The notes under the pieces were generated by a model. The model saw only the letters and a program-made list of their open reading frames with translations, was not told the DNA's origin and made no database searches. A stretch of DNA of 6,114 bases, taken from positions 1-6,114 of the forward strand of contig SLJD01000349.1 in assembly GCA_007135295.1 (NCBI GenBank), written 5' to 3'. Positions 1-5,513 of the stretch are shown here, piece by piece. The DNA comes from Phycisphaerales bacterium. GTDB taxonomy: Bacteria > Planctomycetota > Phycisphaerae > Phycisphaerales > SM1A02. The position numbers and the translations under genes were made by a program. Every line of letters starts with the position of its first letter. Position 1 is the first letter of the stretch.

Positions 1-362
1 AGGAAACCGAAGCGGACGAGTTGGGCATCCGGTACATGGTCGCGGCGGGGTACGACCCGAGAGGGATGCTGCAGGTGCTGGAGGTGCTGGAGCAGGCAAG
101 CCGCGGCGCAATGCCGCCCGAGATTCTGTCCACGCATCCCCATCCGGAGACGCGAATCGCCAAGGCAGAGCGCCTGATAGGGGATCGCTTTGCCTTCACC
201 CGGGACAACCCGGATTTCGAGCTGCGGCGGGAGGCGTTTCAGCAGCAGGCGGTACCACATTTGTCTGTGCCGGAGAATGACATGGCCGGCGTGTCCTTGG
301 GGGGATGGTGTGGATGTTGCGGGGCGACGCAGAGGACGATTCTGGCTATAATCGAGGATTGA
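1..362 (+). CDS. M48 family zinc metallopeptidase, C-terminal part (5' end outside window)
   Basis: About 119 residues of the C-terminus are visible, read from base 3 to a TGA at 360-362. The first visible residues, ETEAD, match the M48 ExxxD motif, in which the Glu is the third zinc ligand and the Asp is conserved; the HExxH helix must lie upstream, off the window. A helical segment follows (GIRYMVAAGYDPRGMLQVLE), then STHPHPETRI, the hallmark C-terminal His-Pro motif of the LoiP/BepA/Oma1-like M48 group. These are usually periplasmic or membrane-bound proteases that clear damaged envelope proteins. The tail is unusual: after the His-Pro motif and about 50 more residues it ends in a Cys-rich stretch (WCGCCG, codons from 306) that I do not recognise as part of the family core. 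Family assignment is firm; substrate and localisation cannot be seen. The 3' end overlaps a promoter-like sequence. Confidence 0.88.
   Translation, partial: ETEADELGIRYMVAAGYDPRGMLQVLEVLEQASRGAMPPEILSTHPHPETRIAKAERLIGDRFAFTRDNPDFELRREAFQQQAVPHLSVPENDMAGVSLGGWCGCCGATQRTILAIIED
324..352 (+). promoter_or_regulatory. Candidate sigma-70-type promoter inside the end of the M48 gene
   Basis: A perfect TATAAT lies at 347-352, striking in such GC-rich DNA. Exactly 17 bases upstream is GCGACG (324-329), which keeps the GAC core of TTGACA (3 of 6 matches). Transcription would start near 358-360, at the stop codon of the peptidase gene, and run through the structured 363-563 gap towards the amidohydrolase gene. 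The -35 match is weak, so the call rests mainly on the -10 box and the spacing. Confidence 0.4.
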
Positions 363-530
363 TTAAGCGTTCGAGTCGGCAATCTGACCTGTCACGGATG
401 ACCACCTATGTCGTGTCCAACGGATTGGCACGCCCAAAACATGGGGCCAGCACCCCGGGGAAATGGGGAAGTGCGGAAGGAGCGGCCGATGGCGGCGCAC
501 CCGGTAGCGTCGCCCGGCCGTTGTCGTATG
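359..530 (+). ncRNA. Candidate structured RNA or leader with ANGGA hairpin loops
   Basis: No credible protein is encoded in the gap 363-563; its short open frames show no family features. As RNA it can form four successive hairpins. (1) 391-402 is GTCA/TGAC with loop CGGA. (2) 412-432 is CGTG-CCAA paired with TTGG-CACG, 8 bp with one bulged T at 416, and again loop CGGA. (3) 450-474 is a 7-bp stem with a two-base AA bulge. (4) 483-520 is a 13-bp GC stem. Loops 1 and 2 present the identical ACGGA, and a third ANGGA (AAGGA, 477-481) is single-stranded between stems 3 and 4. ANGGA in hairpin loops is the known recognition signal of CsrA/RsmA proteins. The element could be a free small RNA of about 160-170 nt ending after stem 4, or the 5' leader of the amidohydrolase mRNA. 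It matches no riboswitch, SRP, 6S, tmRNA or RNase P signature that I could see. Its existence as a transcript is inferred. Confidence 0.3.
483..520 (+). terminator. Strong GC hairpin, terminator or attenuator candidate
   Basis: CGGCC (483-487) pairs with GGCCG (516-520) and GGCGGCGC (491-498) pairs with GCGTCGCC (507-514), with one G-T wobble. The internal loop is asymmetric (GAT opposite C) and the terminal loop is 8 nt. The stem is followed by TTGTCGTATG, only a poor T-tract, so intrinsic termination would be weak or incomplete. It lies 43 bases before the amidohydrolase start and could instead shape that leader. Confidence 0.4.
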
Positions 531-563
531 CACCCGCCTGATTCATACTGTTGAGCTTCAATC

Positions 564-1478
564 ATGATCATCGACACTCACACCCACATCTGGTCGAGTC
601 TGGAACAACTCGGTCGGGACGTCGCGCAGCGACTTCGCTCTCAGCAGGCCAAGCGGTGGGGCCAGCTAGACGCTTCGCCGCCGAACCATGAGTCCGCGAT
701 GGAATGCGTCGACGCCTCGTTCGTGTTCGGTTTCCGATGCGACCGGCTCGATGCCCGGGTGCCCAATGAATTCATTGCTGACTTCGTCGCCCGCGATGCC
801 GGCCGGCGGTTCGGTGTGGCGGGCGTTGACCCGATGGCCGATGATCCGGTCGGGCAGGTCGACGCCGCGGCGTCGCTCGGGATGGTCGGCATCACGGTTT
901 CGCCGGCAAGCCAGGGATTCCACCCGGCCCATTCCGACGCGATGCTGGTCTACGAACGGTGCCTTGAACTGGCCATGCCGGTGTTCGTCACACAGGACAC
1001 GCCGCTGACCGCCGAAGCGATTATGGATTTCGGCCGGCCCGCCGCATGGGACGAAGTCGCCCGCACGTACCCCGGGCTGCCGATCGTCGTCGGCCAACTC
1101 GGCCATCCGTGGGTGGAGGAGACACTGACGCTGCTCGGCAAGCACGAGCGCGTGTACGCGGACATCTCCGGCGTGGCGTCCCGGCCGTGGCAGTTGTACA
1201 ACGCCCTGCTCAGCGCTTCGAGCTTTGATGTGATGGAAAAGCTGCTGTTCGGTTCGAACTTCCCGGTCGATACGCCGGCAAAGACGATCGAATCGCTCTA
1301 CACGATCAACGCCTACAGCCACGGCACGCAGTTGCCCTCGATCCCCCGGCCGCAGATCCGGGCAATTGTTGAACGCGATGCGCTGCAGGTGCTCGGGATT
1401 GATTCGCAGGTTTCAAGCGAACGCAGCGTCTCGGAAATGAAGACGGAATCAACCTCGCCGATCCCGTCATCCACATGA
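564..1478 (+). CDS. Amidohydrolase family protein (Amidohydro_2, TIM-barrel)
   Basis: A 304-residue protein of the size and layout of Amidohydro_2 hydrolases, the family that includes ACMSD-type decarboxylases and sugar-lactone hydrolases. The N-terminus has the metal-binding HxH pair on the first strand (MIIDTHTHIW, H6 and H8). Further family landmarks are GVDPMADDP (87-95), a GMVGI strand (106-110), MPVFVTQ (138-144), VVGQLGHPW with the probable catalytic His at 181, and LLFGSNFPVD (227-236). The usual His after strand 5 appears as T143-Q144, and the usual GSD aspartate is N232 in the SNFPVD form known from part of the family, so the metal site may be altered or lost. The last 24 residues are Ser-rich and probably disordered. 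No Shine-Dalgarno is evident before the ATG. The stop lies 50 bases before the lipoprotein start chosen here. The substrate cannot be deduced. Confidence 0.85.
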   Translation: MIIDTHTHIWSSLEQLGRDVAQRLRSQQAKRWGQLDASPPNHESAMECVDASFVFGFRCDRLDARVPNEFIADFVARDAGRRFGVAGVDPMADDPVGQVDAAASLGMVGITVSPASQGFHPAHSDAMLVYERCLELAMPVFVTQDTPLTAEAIMDFGRPAAWDEVARTYPGLPIVVGQLGHPWVEETLTLLGKHERVYADISGVASRPWQLYNALLSASSFDVMEKLLFGSNFPVDTPAKTIESLYTINAYSHGTQLPSIPRPQIRAIVERDALQVLGIDSQVSSERSVSEMKTESTSPIPSST

Positions 1479-1528
1479 CTGGCGGCGCTCCAGAGCGGGC
1501 CCGTGGTTCACGCTGTACGGGAAGGCGG

Positions 1529-2284
1529 ATGATTCACGTGAACACCCGACAGGTTCCGGCAGGTCGGCATGGTCGGCGGTTCGGCGGTGTGGCGGTCTGC
1601 TTGGTGGTCCTTGTCGCGATGGCTGCCGGACTGATCGGCGGGTGCCGGGGACTGTCGGCCGGCGACGGCGCGGGTGTGACGATTCAATCGGTGGGCATGG
1701 AGCCGGTGGAACTCGCGGGTGCGTTCGACACGCGTGTGTACACCGTCATCGATGACACGGAGACGGCGTTCTTGCTGACCGACATCGATCCGGATCGACT
1801 GATGGAAGGCGATCCGGGTGTGGGGCAGGTGCTGTATGTGGAGATGCTCTGGAAGCCGCGTCCCGGTTCCACGCCGCTGGACGCCAGTGCGACGAATGTG
1901 AGCGTCACCTACATTATCTTCAGCAACGGCGAGATGGGCGTGTACACCGGTGGGGGCTTTGCCATGCCCTCGGGTCGCTCCGGCCGGGATGGCAAGACGC
2001 TGTCCTTCCGTGACGCAACGCTTCGGCTGGATGAAGCAACGGACGGGTTCGTCGATCTGCTCAGTCCGGCGCGACTGGAAGGGACGATCGTCGCGGATCA
2101 TGATGAGCGTGCGACGCGGCGGCTGAGATTCGCGCTCAGTCAGATCATGACGAATCGACTCGGTGAGACGCGGCTGATCGGCCGGGCGAACGAGACGGAA
2201 GAACGGTACGCTGGCCGGACCGGACGGTTGTCGGTGTGGCCGGGGGCGAGTGCGGGGGTCTGGTCGTTCGCGCCGGTCCAATAA
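1529..2284 (+). CDS. Putative lipoprotein of unknown function
   Basis: A 251-residue protein of no family I recognise. Residues 11-18 are basic (RHGRR) and residues about 19-38 form a hydrophobic segment ending LIGGC, an acceptable lipobox with Cys39 as the lipidation site, so the mature protein is probably anchored to a periplasmic membrane face. The mature part looks mainly beta-stranded: VTIQSVGMEPVEL, FDTRVYTVIDD, VGQVLYVEMLW, NVSVTYIIFSNGEMGVYTGG, LEGTIVADH. It has no cysteines after the anchor and no obvious catalytic motif. I chose ATG 1529 because GGGAAGG (1519-1525) lies just upstream; the spacing is short, and GTG 1538 is an alternative. An in-frame ATG at 1475 overlaps the amidohydrolase stop (ATGA) but would add 18 residues before a complete signal sequence. 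It is probably co-transcribed with the amidohydrolase gene. Confidence 0.7.
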   Translation: MIHVNTRQVPAGRHGRRFGGVAVCLVVLVAMAAGLIGGCRGLSAGDGAGVTIQSVGMEPVELAGAFDTRVYTVIDDTETAFLLTDIDPDRLMEGDPGVGQVLYVEMLWKPRPGSTPLDASATNVSVTYIIFSNGEMGVYTGGGFAMPSGRSGRDGKTLSFRDATLRLDEATDGFVDLLSPARLEGTIVADHDERATRRLRFALSQIMTNRLGETRLIGRANETEERYAGRTGRLSVWPGASAGVWSFAPVQ

Positions 2285-2305
2285 CCGCGAATCGCGCATG
2301 AAAAC

Positions 2306-2352
2306 GGCCCGGCCTCCGACGTTGCGGTCATCAATTGATACACTGCCGGGCC
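2306..2352 (+). promoter_or_regulatory. Perfect 8-bp inverted repeat abutting the trpS start codon
   Basis: GGCCCGGC (2306-2313) and GCCGGGCC (2345-2352) are perfect reverse complements separated by 31 bases, and the right arm ends on the base before the trpS ATG. In RNA the stem would bury the region just upstream of the start, where no Shine-Dalgarno is visible; as DNA it could be an operator. The loop contains no Trp codon leader and no T-box signature. Function is unknown. Confidence 0.35.
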
Positions 2353-3468
2353 ATGCACCCCAACGCCGAACCCAGTTCAAACGTCCCGCCGTCCCCCGAT
2401 ACGACCGTCACCGGCAAGCCCCGGATTCTGACCGGCGACACGCCGACCGGGCAGTTGCACCTCGGTCATTACGTCGGCTCGGTCAAGCGGCGCGTCGAAC
2501 TGCAGGACAGTCACGAGTGCTACTTCATCATCGCGAACATGCACGCGTTCACGACCCGGGTGGACCAGCCAGCGGAGATCCGCCGCGATTGCCTGGAGAT
2601 CGTCCGTGACTATCTTGCCATGGGCATCGACCCGAAGCGCAGCGCGATCTTTCTACAGAGCGAGATTCCAGCCATCGCGGAACTGACGTTCCTTTTCGCG
2701 ATGCTGCTTCCGTTCAACCGGGTGATGCGCAACCCGACACTGAAGGATGAAATTAAGGTCAAGAACCTCGGCGACAACTACAGCTTCGGCTTTCCGCTTT
2801 ATGCCGTGGGTCAGACGGCGGACATCCTCGCGTTCCGGCCGGTGCAGGTGCCGGTCGGCGAGGACCAGGTGCCGCACATCGAGCTGACGCGCGAGGTCGC
2901 CCGGAAATTCAACCAGTTGTACTGCGGTGTTTCCGACCAGGCTGAGGATAAAGATCATGACCGGCTCGGCGGGGTGTTCCCTGTGCCCGAAGCGTTTGTC
3001 GGCAAGGTTGGCCGGCTCATCGGAACCGACGGCGTGAACAAGATGAGCAAATCGCTGCACAACGCGATCTTCATCACCGACACGTTCAAGCAGATCAAGA
3101 AGAAGCTCGGGCAACTCTACACGGGCCGGCAGTCCATGACCGAGCCGGGCGATATCAACAATGCGCTTTTTCAGTACGTGCGGACGTTCATCACCGATGC
3201 GGACCGTGTTGCGGAACTGGAACGGGCGTACGCGGCGGGGGACAACATAGGCGACGGGCACATCAAGGTCGAGGTCGCGGAAGCGATCGATCGGATGCTC
3301 GAACCGATGCGTGAGCGCCGCCGAGAGTACGAAGGAGACGATGAAACGATCATCGACATTCTCCGTGATGGCAGCGCGCGGGCGAACGCGGTGACCGAGC
3401 AGACTTTGGCGATGGCCAAGGAGGCGGCGTCGCTGGGGTTCTTCGACCGCGAACTTCGCTATCGCTGA
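2353..3468 (+). CDS. trpS: Tryptophanyl-tRNA synthetase (class I)
   Basis: Charges tRNA-Trp with tryptophan at the expense of ATP, in the cytoplasm. The 371-residue protein has the class I signatures in order: TGDTPTGQLHLGH (HIGH box at 36-39 as HLGH), TADIL with the conserved indole-binding Asp (about 157), VPVGEDQVPHIELTR (167-179) and NKMSKS (KMSKS at 230-234). The TGD-PTG-LH-GHYVGS wording and the Gln in AVGQTADIL, where many TrpRS have MAADIL, put it with the subgroup that includes streptococcal-type enzymes rather than the Bacillus type; this is from memory of the family. About 20 Pro/Ser-rich residues precede the first conserved strand (PRILTGD). ATG 2353 is the first ATG in frame; a TTG at 2335 is less likely and no ATG, GTG or TTG start lies between 2353 and PRILTGD. 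No clear ribosome binding site is present. The gene stands 68 bases after the lipoprotein gene and converges on flgH. Confidence 0.97.
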   Translation: MHPNAEPSSNVPPSPDTTVTGKPRILTGDTPTGQLHLGHYVGSVKRRVELQDSHECYFIIANMHAFTTRVDQPAEIRRDCLEIVRDYLAMGIDPKRSAIFLQSEIPAIAELTFLFAMLLPFNRVMRNPTLKDEIKVKNLGDNYSFGFPLYAVGQTADILAFRPVQVPVGEDQVPHIELTREVARKFNQLYCGVSDQAEDKDHDRLGGVFPVPEAFVGKVGRLIGTDGVNKMSKSLHNAIFITDTFKQIKKKLGQLYTGRQSMTEPGDINNALFQYVRTFITDADRVAELERAYAAGDNIGDGHIKVEVAEAIDRMLEPMRERRREYEGDDETIIDILRDGSARANAVTEQTLAMAKEAASLGFFDRELRYR

Positions 3469-3513
3469 CCGGTTGATACCGCAGCCGCGCAAAGCAATGT
3501 GAAGCACACGACA

Positions 3514-3542
3514 AAGCCCGCGGGCGATGCGCCGCGGGCCTT
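3514..3542. terminator. Bidirectional terminator hairpin between trpS and flgH
   Basis: GCCCGCGG (3516-3523) pairs perfectly with CCGCGGGC (3532-3539) around an 8-base loop. AA (3514-3515) can extend the stem with TT (3541-3542) across one bulged base. On the - strand the stem is followed by TTTGTCGTG, a better U-tail than the CTTGACG on the + strand. It sits 47 bases after the trpS stop and 41 bases beyond the flgH stop, the expected place for a shared terminator of convergent genes. Confidence 0.7.
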
Positions 3543-3543
3543 G

Positions 3544-3572
3544 ACGTTCCGCCAGTGGTCCTGGTTCAACGT
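3544..3572 (-). repeat. Second small hairpin just downstream of flgH
   Basis: ACGTT (3544-3548) and AACGT (3568-3572) enclose CCAG/CTGG (3552-3555 with 3561-3564), separated by a symmetric 3x3 internal loop, with a 5-base terminal loop. It starts 8 bases after the flgH stop on the - strand and precedes the main terminator hairpin, so it may protect the flgH 3' end or assist termination. Confidence 0.3.
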
Positions 3573-3580
3573 GTGAGCCG

Positions 3581-4309
3581 TCAGAAGTGAAACAGCGTAT
3601 CGAGGACGCGCGGGATGAGCCCCTTCTCGCTGTTGCGCTTGAGTTCACCCTCGGTCATGCGTTCGATGTGCAGGTTGTGCAACTGGTTTGACATGATGGT
3701 GTTGTTTCCGGTCACATCGTCCGGGCGGCAGACGCCGGTGACCTTGAGAACGGTTTCCTCGCTGTCGAGCATGAGGTGCGTCCGTGCTTCGAGCACGAGA
3801 TTGCCGTTGGGCAGGATCTCAATGACTTCCGCGGTCAGACGGGCGGTGAGGTCTTCGTCATCGCGCTTCTCGCCGTCACTGTCGAACCGCCGGTTCATGT
3901 CGATGTCGAGCTGCGGCAGGTCGTTGGTGCGACCGGCGTGCATCTTGAAGTTGACGAGGTCTTCGAGCGTCAGACGCGGGAACGCGTTGATGCCGCCGTC
4001 GATGCTGTAACTTCGATCGGTGTCAAAGCGTGTCCGTCGCCGGAGACTGGAATTCTCCCGGACGACGATCTGCACGAGGTCGTGGCGGTGGAATTCGCGA
4101 GGCTTGGGTTCCTCGACCGCGAACAGACTCATCGACTTGGCGGTCAGCGGCTTGCTGTCAGGACCCGGAGCATCCGGCTTTGACATGGCGCGGACCATGA
4201 GTGACCCCGACTGGCTGTTGCCTGAACCGGCCGCCCCCGGCGCCGCGCAGATTGCGGCTGCGGCTATAAGGGCAGTTGTGATGCGACAAAAGGCGTTTCG
4301 TGTGAACAT
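3581..4309 (-). CDS. flgH: Flagellar L-ring protein FlgH
   Basis: FlgH forms the L-ring in the outer membrane, the outer bushing of the flagellar rod. The 242-residue length is normal. After the signal peptide come QSGSLMVR (33-40), the counterpart of the GSLW motif, then HDLVQIVVRENSS (76-88, the GDxxTVxxxE region) and the conserved C-terminal half: LTAEVIEILPNGNLVLEA (about 148-165), VTGVCRPDDV (about 180-189) and NNTIMSNQLHNLHI (192-205). The N-terminus (TTALIAAAAICAAPGAAG) is a good signal peptide, but the Cys at 21 follows A-A-I, not a canonical lipobox, whereas enterobacterial FlgH is a lipoprotein; cleavage after GAA or GAAG looks likelier. ATG 4309 has GGAG (4321-4318) 8 bases upstream; a GTG one codon earlier is possible. 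The gene follows flgA by 55 bases and is last in this operon before a terminator. Confidence 0.92.
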   Translation of the reverse strand: MFTRNAFCRITTALIAAAAICAAPGAAGSGNSQSGSLMVRAMSKPDAPGPDSKPLTAKSMSLFAVEEPKPREFHRHDLVQIVVRENSSLRRRTRFDTDRSYSIDGGINAFPRLTLEDLVNFKMHAGRTNDLPQLDIDMNRRFDSDGEKRDDEDLTARLTAEVIEILPNGNLVLEARTHLMLDSEETVLKVTGVCRPDDVTGNNTIMSNQLHNLHIERMTEGELKRNSEKGLIPRVLDTLFHF

Positions 4310-4364
4310 CACTCGGTCTCCAGTGGTGCGCGTGGCGGCCGGGGAACTGACGACGACGCAGCTG

Positions 4365-5453
4365 TCAGCGCTGGACTTCCTTGATCGCTTCAGCGGGACC
4401 GACTACTTCGGCGGAGAAGGTTTCACGCTCGCCGATCTTGCGGAATTCGATGCTTTCGTTCATCGCGCCGTCTTCGCGTGCTTCGGCTTCGACGCTGATG
4501 ACCGTGTTGCCGACAAGACACCGGACGATGACCCGGTCGCCCCGCTCGACGACGGACGGGCCTCGCAGCAGGTCGGCCCGGATGCGGTCCCCTTCGCTGA
4601 TAGTCCGGGTGGCGAGCTGGCCGAACGCATCGTCGGAGTCGGCGGCGCGGCGGGCCTGAATCGGCGAAAGCCAAAGTGACTCCCGCTCGACGTCAATGTC
4701 GGCTACCGATTCGTGACGGCGAATGTTCCGCCGGGCGGTCAGCGTTTCAGTGCGAACCTGGGGGCGGATTGTCAGCGACTGCTGATCGCGGGTGCGCCCG
4801 TCCTTCCACATTCGGACGGCCAGTTCCACGCGGTCCGCGTGGATGTTGCTCATTGGCCGCAATTCGAAGCGGAGCTCGTCGGTGCGCTGTTCCAGAAGAT
4901 CACGATCCCCGTCGTTGAAGACGATGCGCACGTCATCGGCCGGGTATTCGAGTTCGCCGACCACCATGCGGGCGATTTCGCCGGCGAGGGTGTCCTGCTC
5001 GATGATCTTGGCGGCCTCAATGGTCGTGCGGTTGCGGCGGGACCCGCGGTCGTCTCGGTTCCCTGACGAGCGGGAAGACGCCGAAACCGACGCGGTCTGC
5101 ATGGCGACGGGCGGCTTGGCGTGACCGCTCCGTGACGGGCGGACCACGACGCGCCGGCCGTTCAAGTGCACCTTGCCCCAGTGCACGTCCGCGTCGGACA
5201 GGGCATCGCGCACCTGGCGGACGGAGATTTCAACCGCTTCGCCCGGGTCGTCGGGTTCGGCGATCACGAGATCAGCGAACGCTTCGGCTTTCTCGCCCTC
5301 AATGGTGGCGATGTCCTTGAGGCGGATCGTCTCGGCATCAGACGGAAGCCGCACAGCACGACGAAGTGTAATGGTGCCCGCGGCCACGCACTCCGCGACC
5401 ACAAGTACGGACGCAGCAATGAGGGTGATGGTGGTGATGGTTGTCCGGTTCAT
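4365..5453 (-). CDS. flgA: Flagellar basal body P-ring formation protein FlgA (long form, SAF domain)
   Basis: FlgA is the periplasmic chaperone that helps FlgI assemble into the P-ring. At 362 residues it is much longer than the roughly 220 of E. coli FlgA. Residues 1-25 are a signal peptide (hydrophobic TITTITLIAASVLVVA, probable cleavage after CVAA). An N-terminal domain carries IRLKDIATIEG (43-53). A low-complexity Ser/Arg/Asp linker (about 106-142) follows, then a middle domain (IEAAKIIEQDTLAGEI onward, wing-like). The SAF and C-terminal beta-clip part lies at about 237-360: LTARRNIRRHESV, ATRTISEGDRIRADLLRGP, VVERGDRVIVRC and FSAEVVGPAEAIKEV. The start at 5453 is fixed by an ideal ribosome binding site; an earlier in-frame GTG at 5498 would add 15 residues before the signal peptide and lacks support. 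It lies 60 bases after flgG and before flgH, a common flgG-flgA-flgH order. Confidence 0.92.
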   Translation of the reverse strand: MNRTTITTITLIAASVLVVAECVAAGTITLRRAVRLPSDAETIRLKDIATIEGEKAEAFADLVIAEPDDPGEAVEISVRQVRDALSDADVHWGKVHLNGRRVVVRPSRSGHAKPPVAMQTASVSASSRSSGNRDDRGSRRNRTTIEAAKIIEQDTLAGEIARMVVGELEYPADDVRIVFNDGDRDLLEQRTDELRFELRPMSNIHADRVELAVRMWKDGRTRDQQSLTIRPQVRTETLTARRNIRRHESVADIDVERESLWLSPIQARRAADSDDAFGQLATRTISEGDRIRADLLRGPSVVERGDRVIVRCLVGNTVISVEAEAREDGAMNESIEFRKIGERETFSAEVVGPAEAIKEVQR

Positions 5454-5458
5454 GATGG

Positions 5459-5465
5459 ACCTCCT
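5459..5465 (-). promoter_or_regulatory. Ribosome binding site of flgA
   Basis: On the - strand AGGAGGT lies exactly 5 bases before ATG 5453. It is a full anti-16S match, decides the flgA start, and contrasts with the absent or weak sites before the amidohydrolase and trpS genes. Confidence 0.9.
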
Positions 5466-5513
5466 GTCCGGCGGCGTGGTCGATGCCAGCCGCGTCAACG
5501 TTCAATCAGTTGA

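Noticed and set aside
441..520. Resemblance of the CGGAAGGAGCGGCC stretch to the SRP RNA apical loop
   Set aside because: The conserved partner strand (GGTCAGG-type) and AGCAGCC sequence are missing, so the SRP RNA fold cannot be completed.
305..541. Small + strand open frame across the M48 end and the gap
   Set aside because: No family features, overlaps the M48 frame, and the region is better explained as structured RNA or leader.
363..563. Possible cobalamin, TPP or SAM riboswitch in the gap
   Set aside because: None of the conserved core boxes of these classes is present.
666..1322. Open frame on the - strand opposite the amidohydrolase gene
   Set aside because: The + strand protein is a recognisable family member, so this is a shadow.
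1508..2380. Open frame on the - strand (290 codons) opposite the lipoprotein gene
   Set aside because: Rich in Arg, His and Pro without a domain; the + strand frame has a signal peptide and sensible composition.
2250..2609. Open frame including an ATG at 2298 that could be a trpS leader peptide
   Set aside because: It contains no Trp codons in the leader portion and runs out of frame into trpS with an Arg-rich sequence; no attenuation layout is visible.
2653..3648. Long open frame on the - strand (331 codons) opposite trpS
   Set aside because: It lies antisense to a certain trpS, has an Arg/His-rich composition typical of a shadow frame in GC-rich DNA, and shows no family features.
4020..4679. 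Open frame on the + strand over flgH and flgA
   Set aside because: It covers parts of two confidently assigned - strand flagellar genes and has no domain of its own.
5495..5513. TCAAC/GTTGA inverted repeat after flgG
   Set aside because: Only 5 bp per arm; too weak to call a terminator, and flgG-flgA spacing suggests a single operon.
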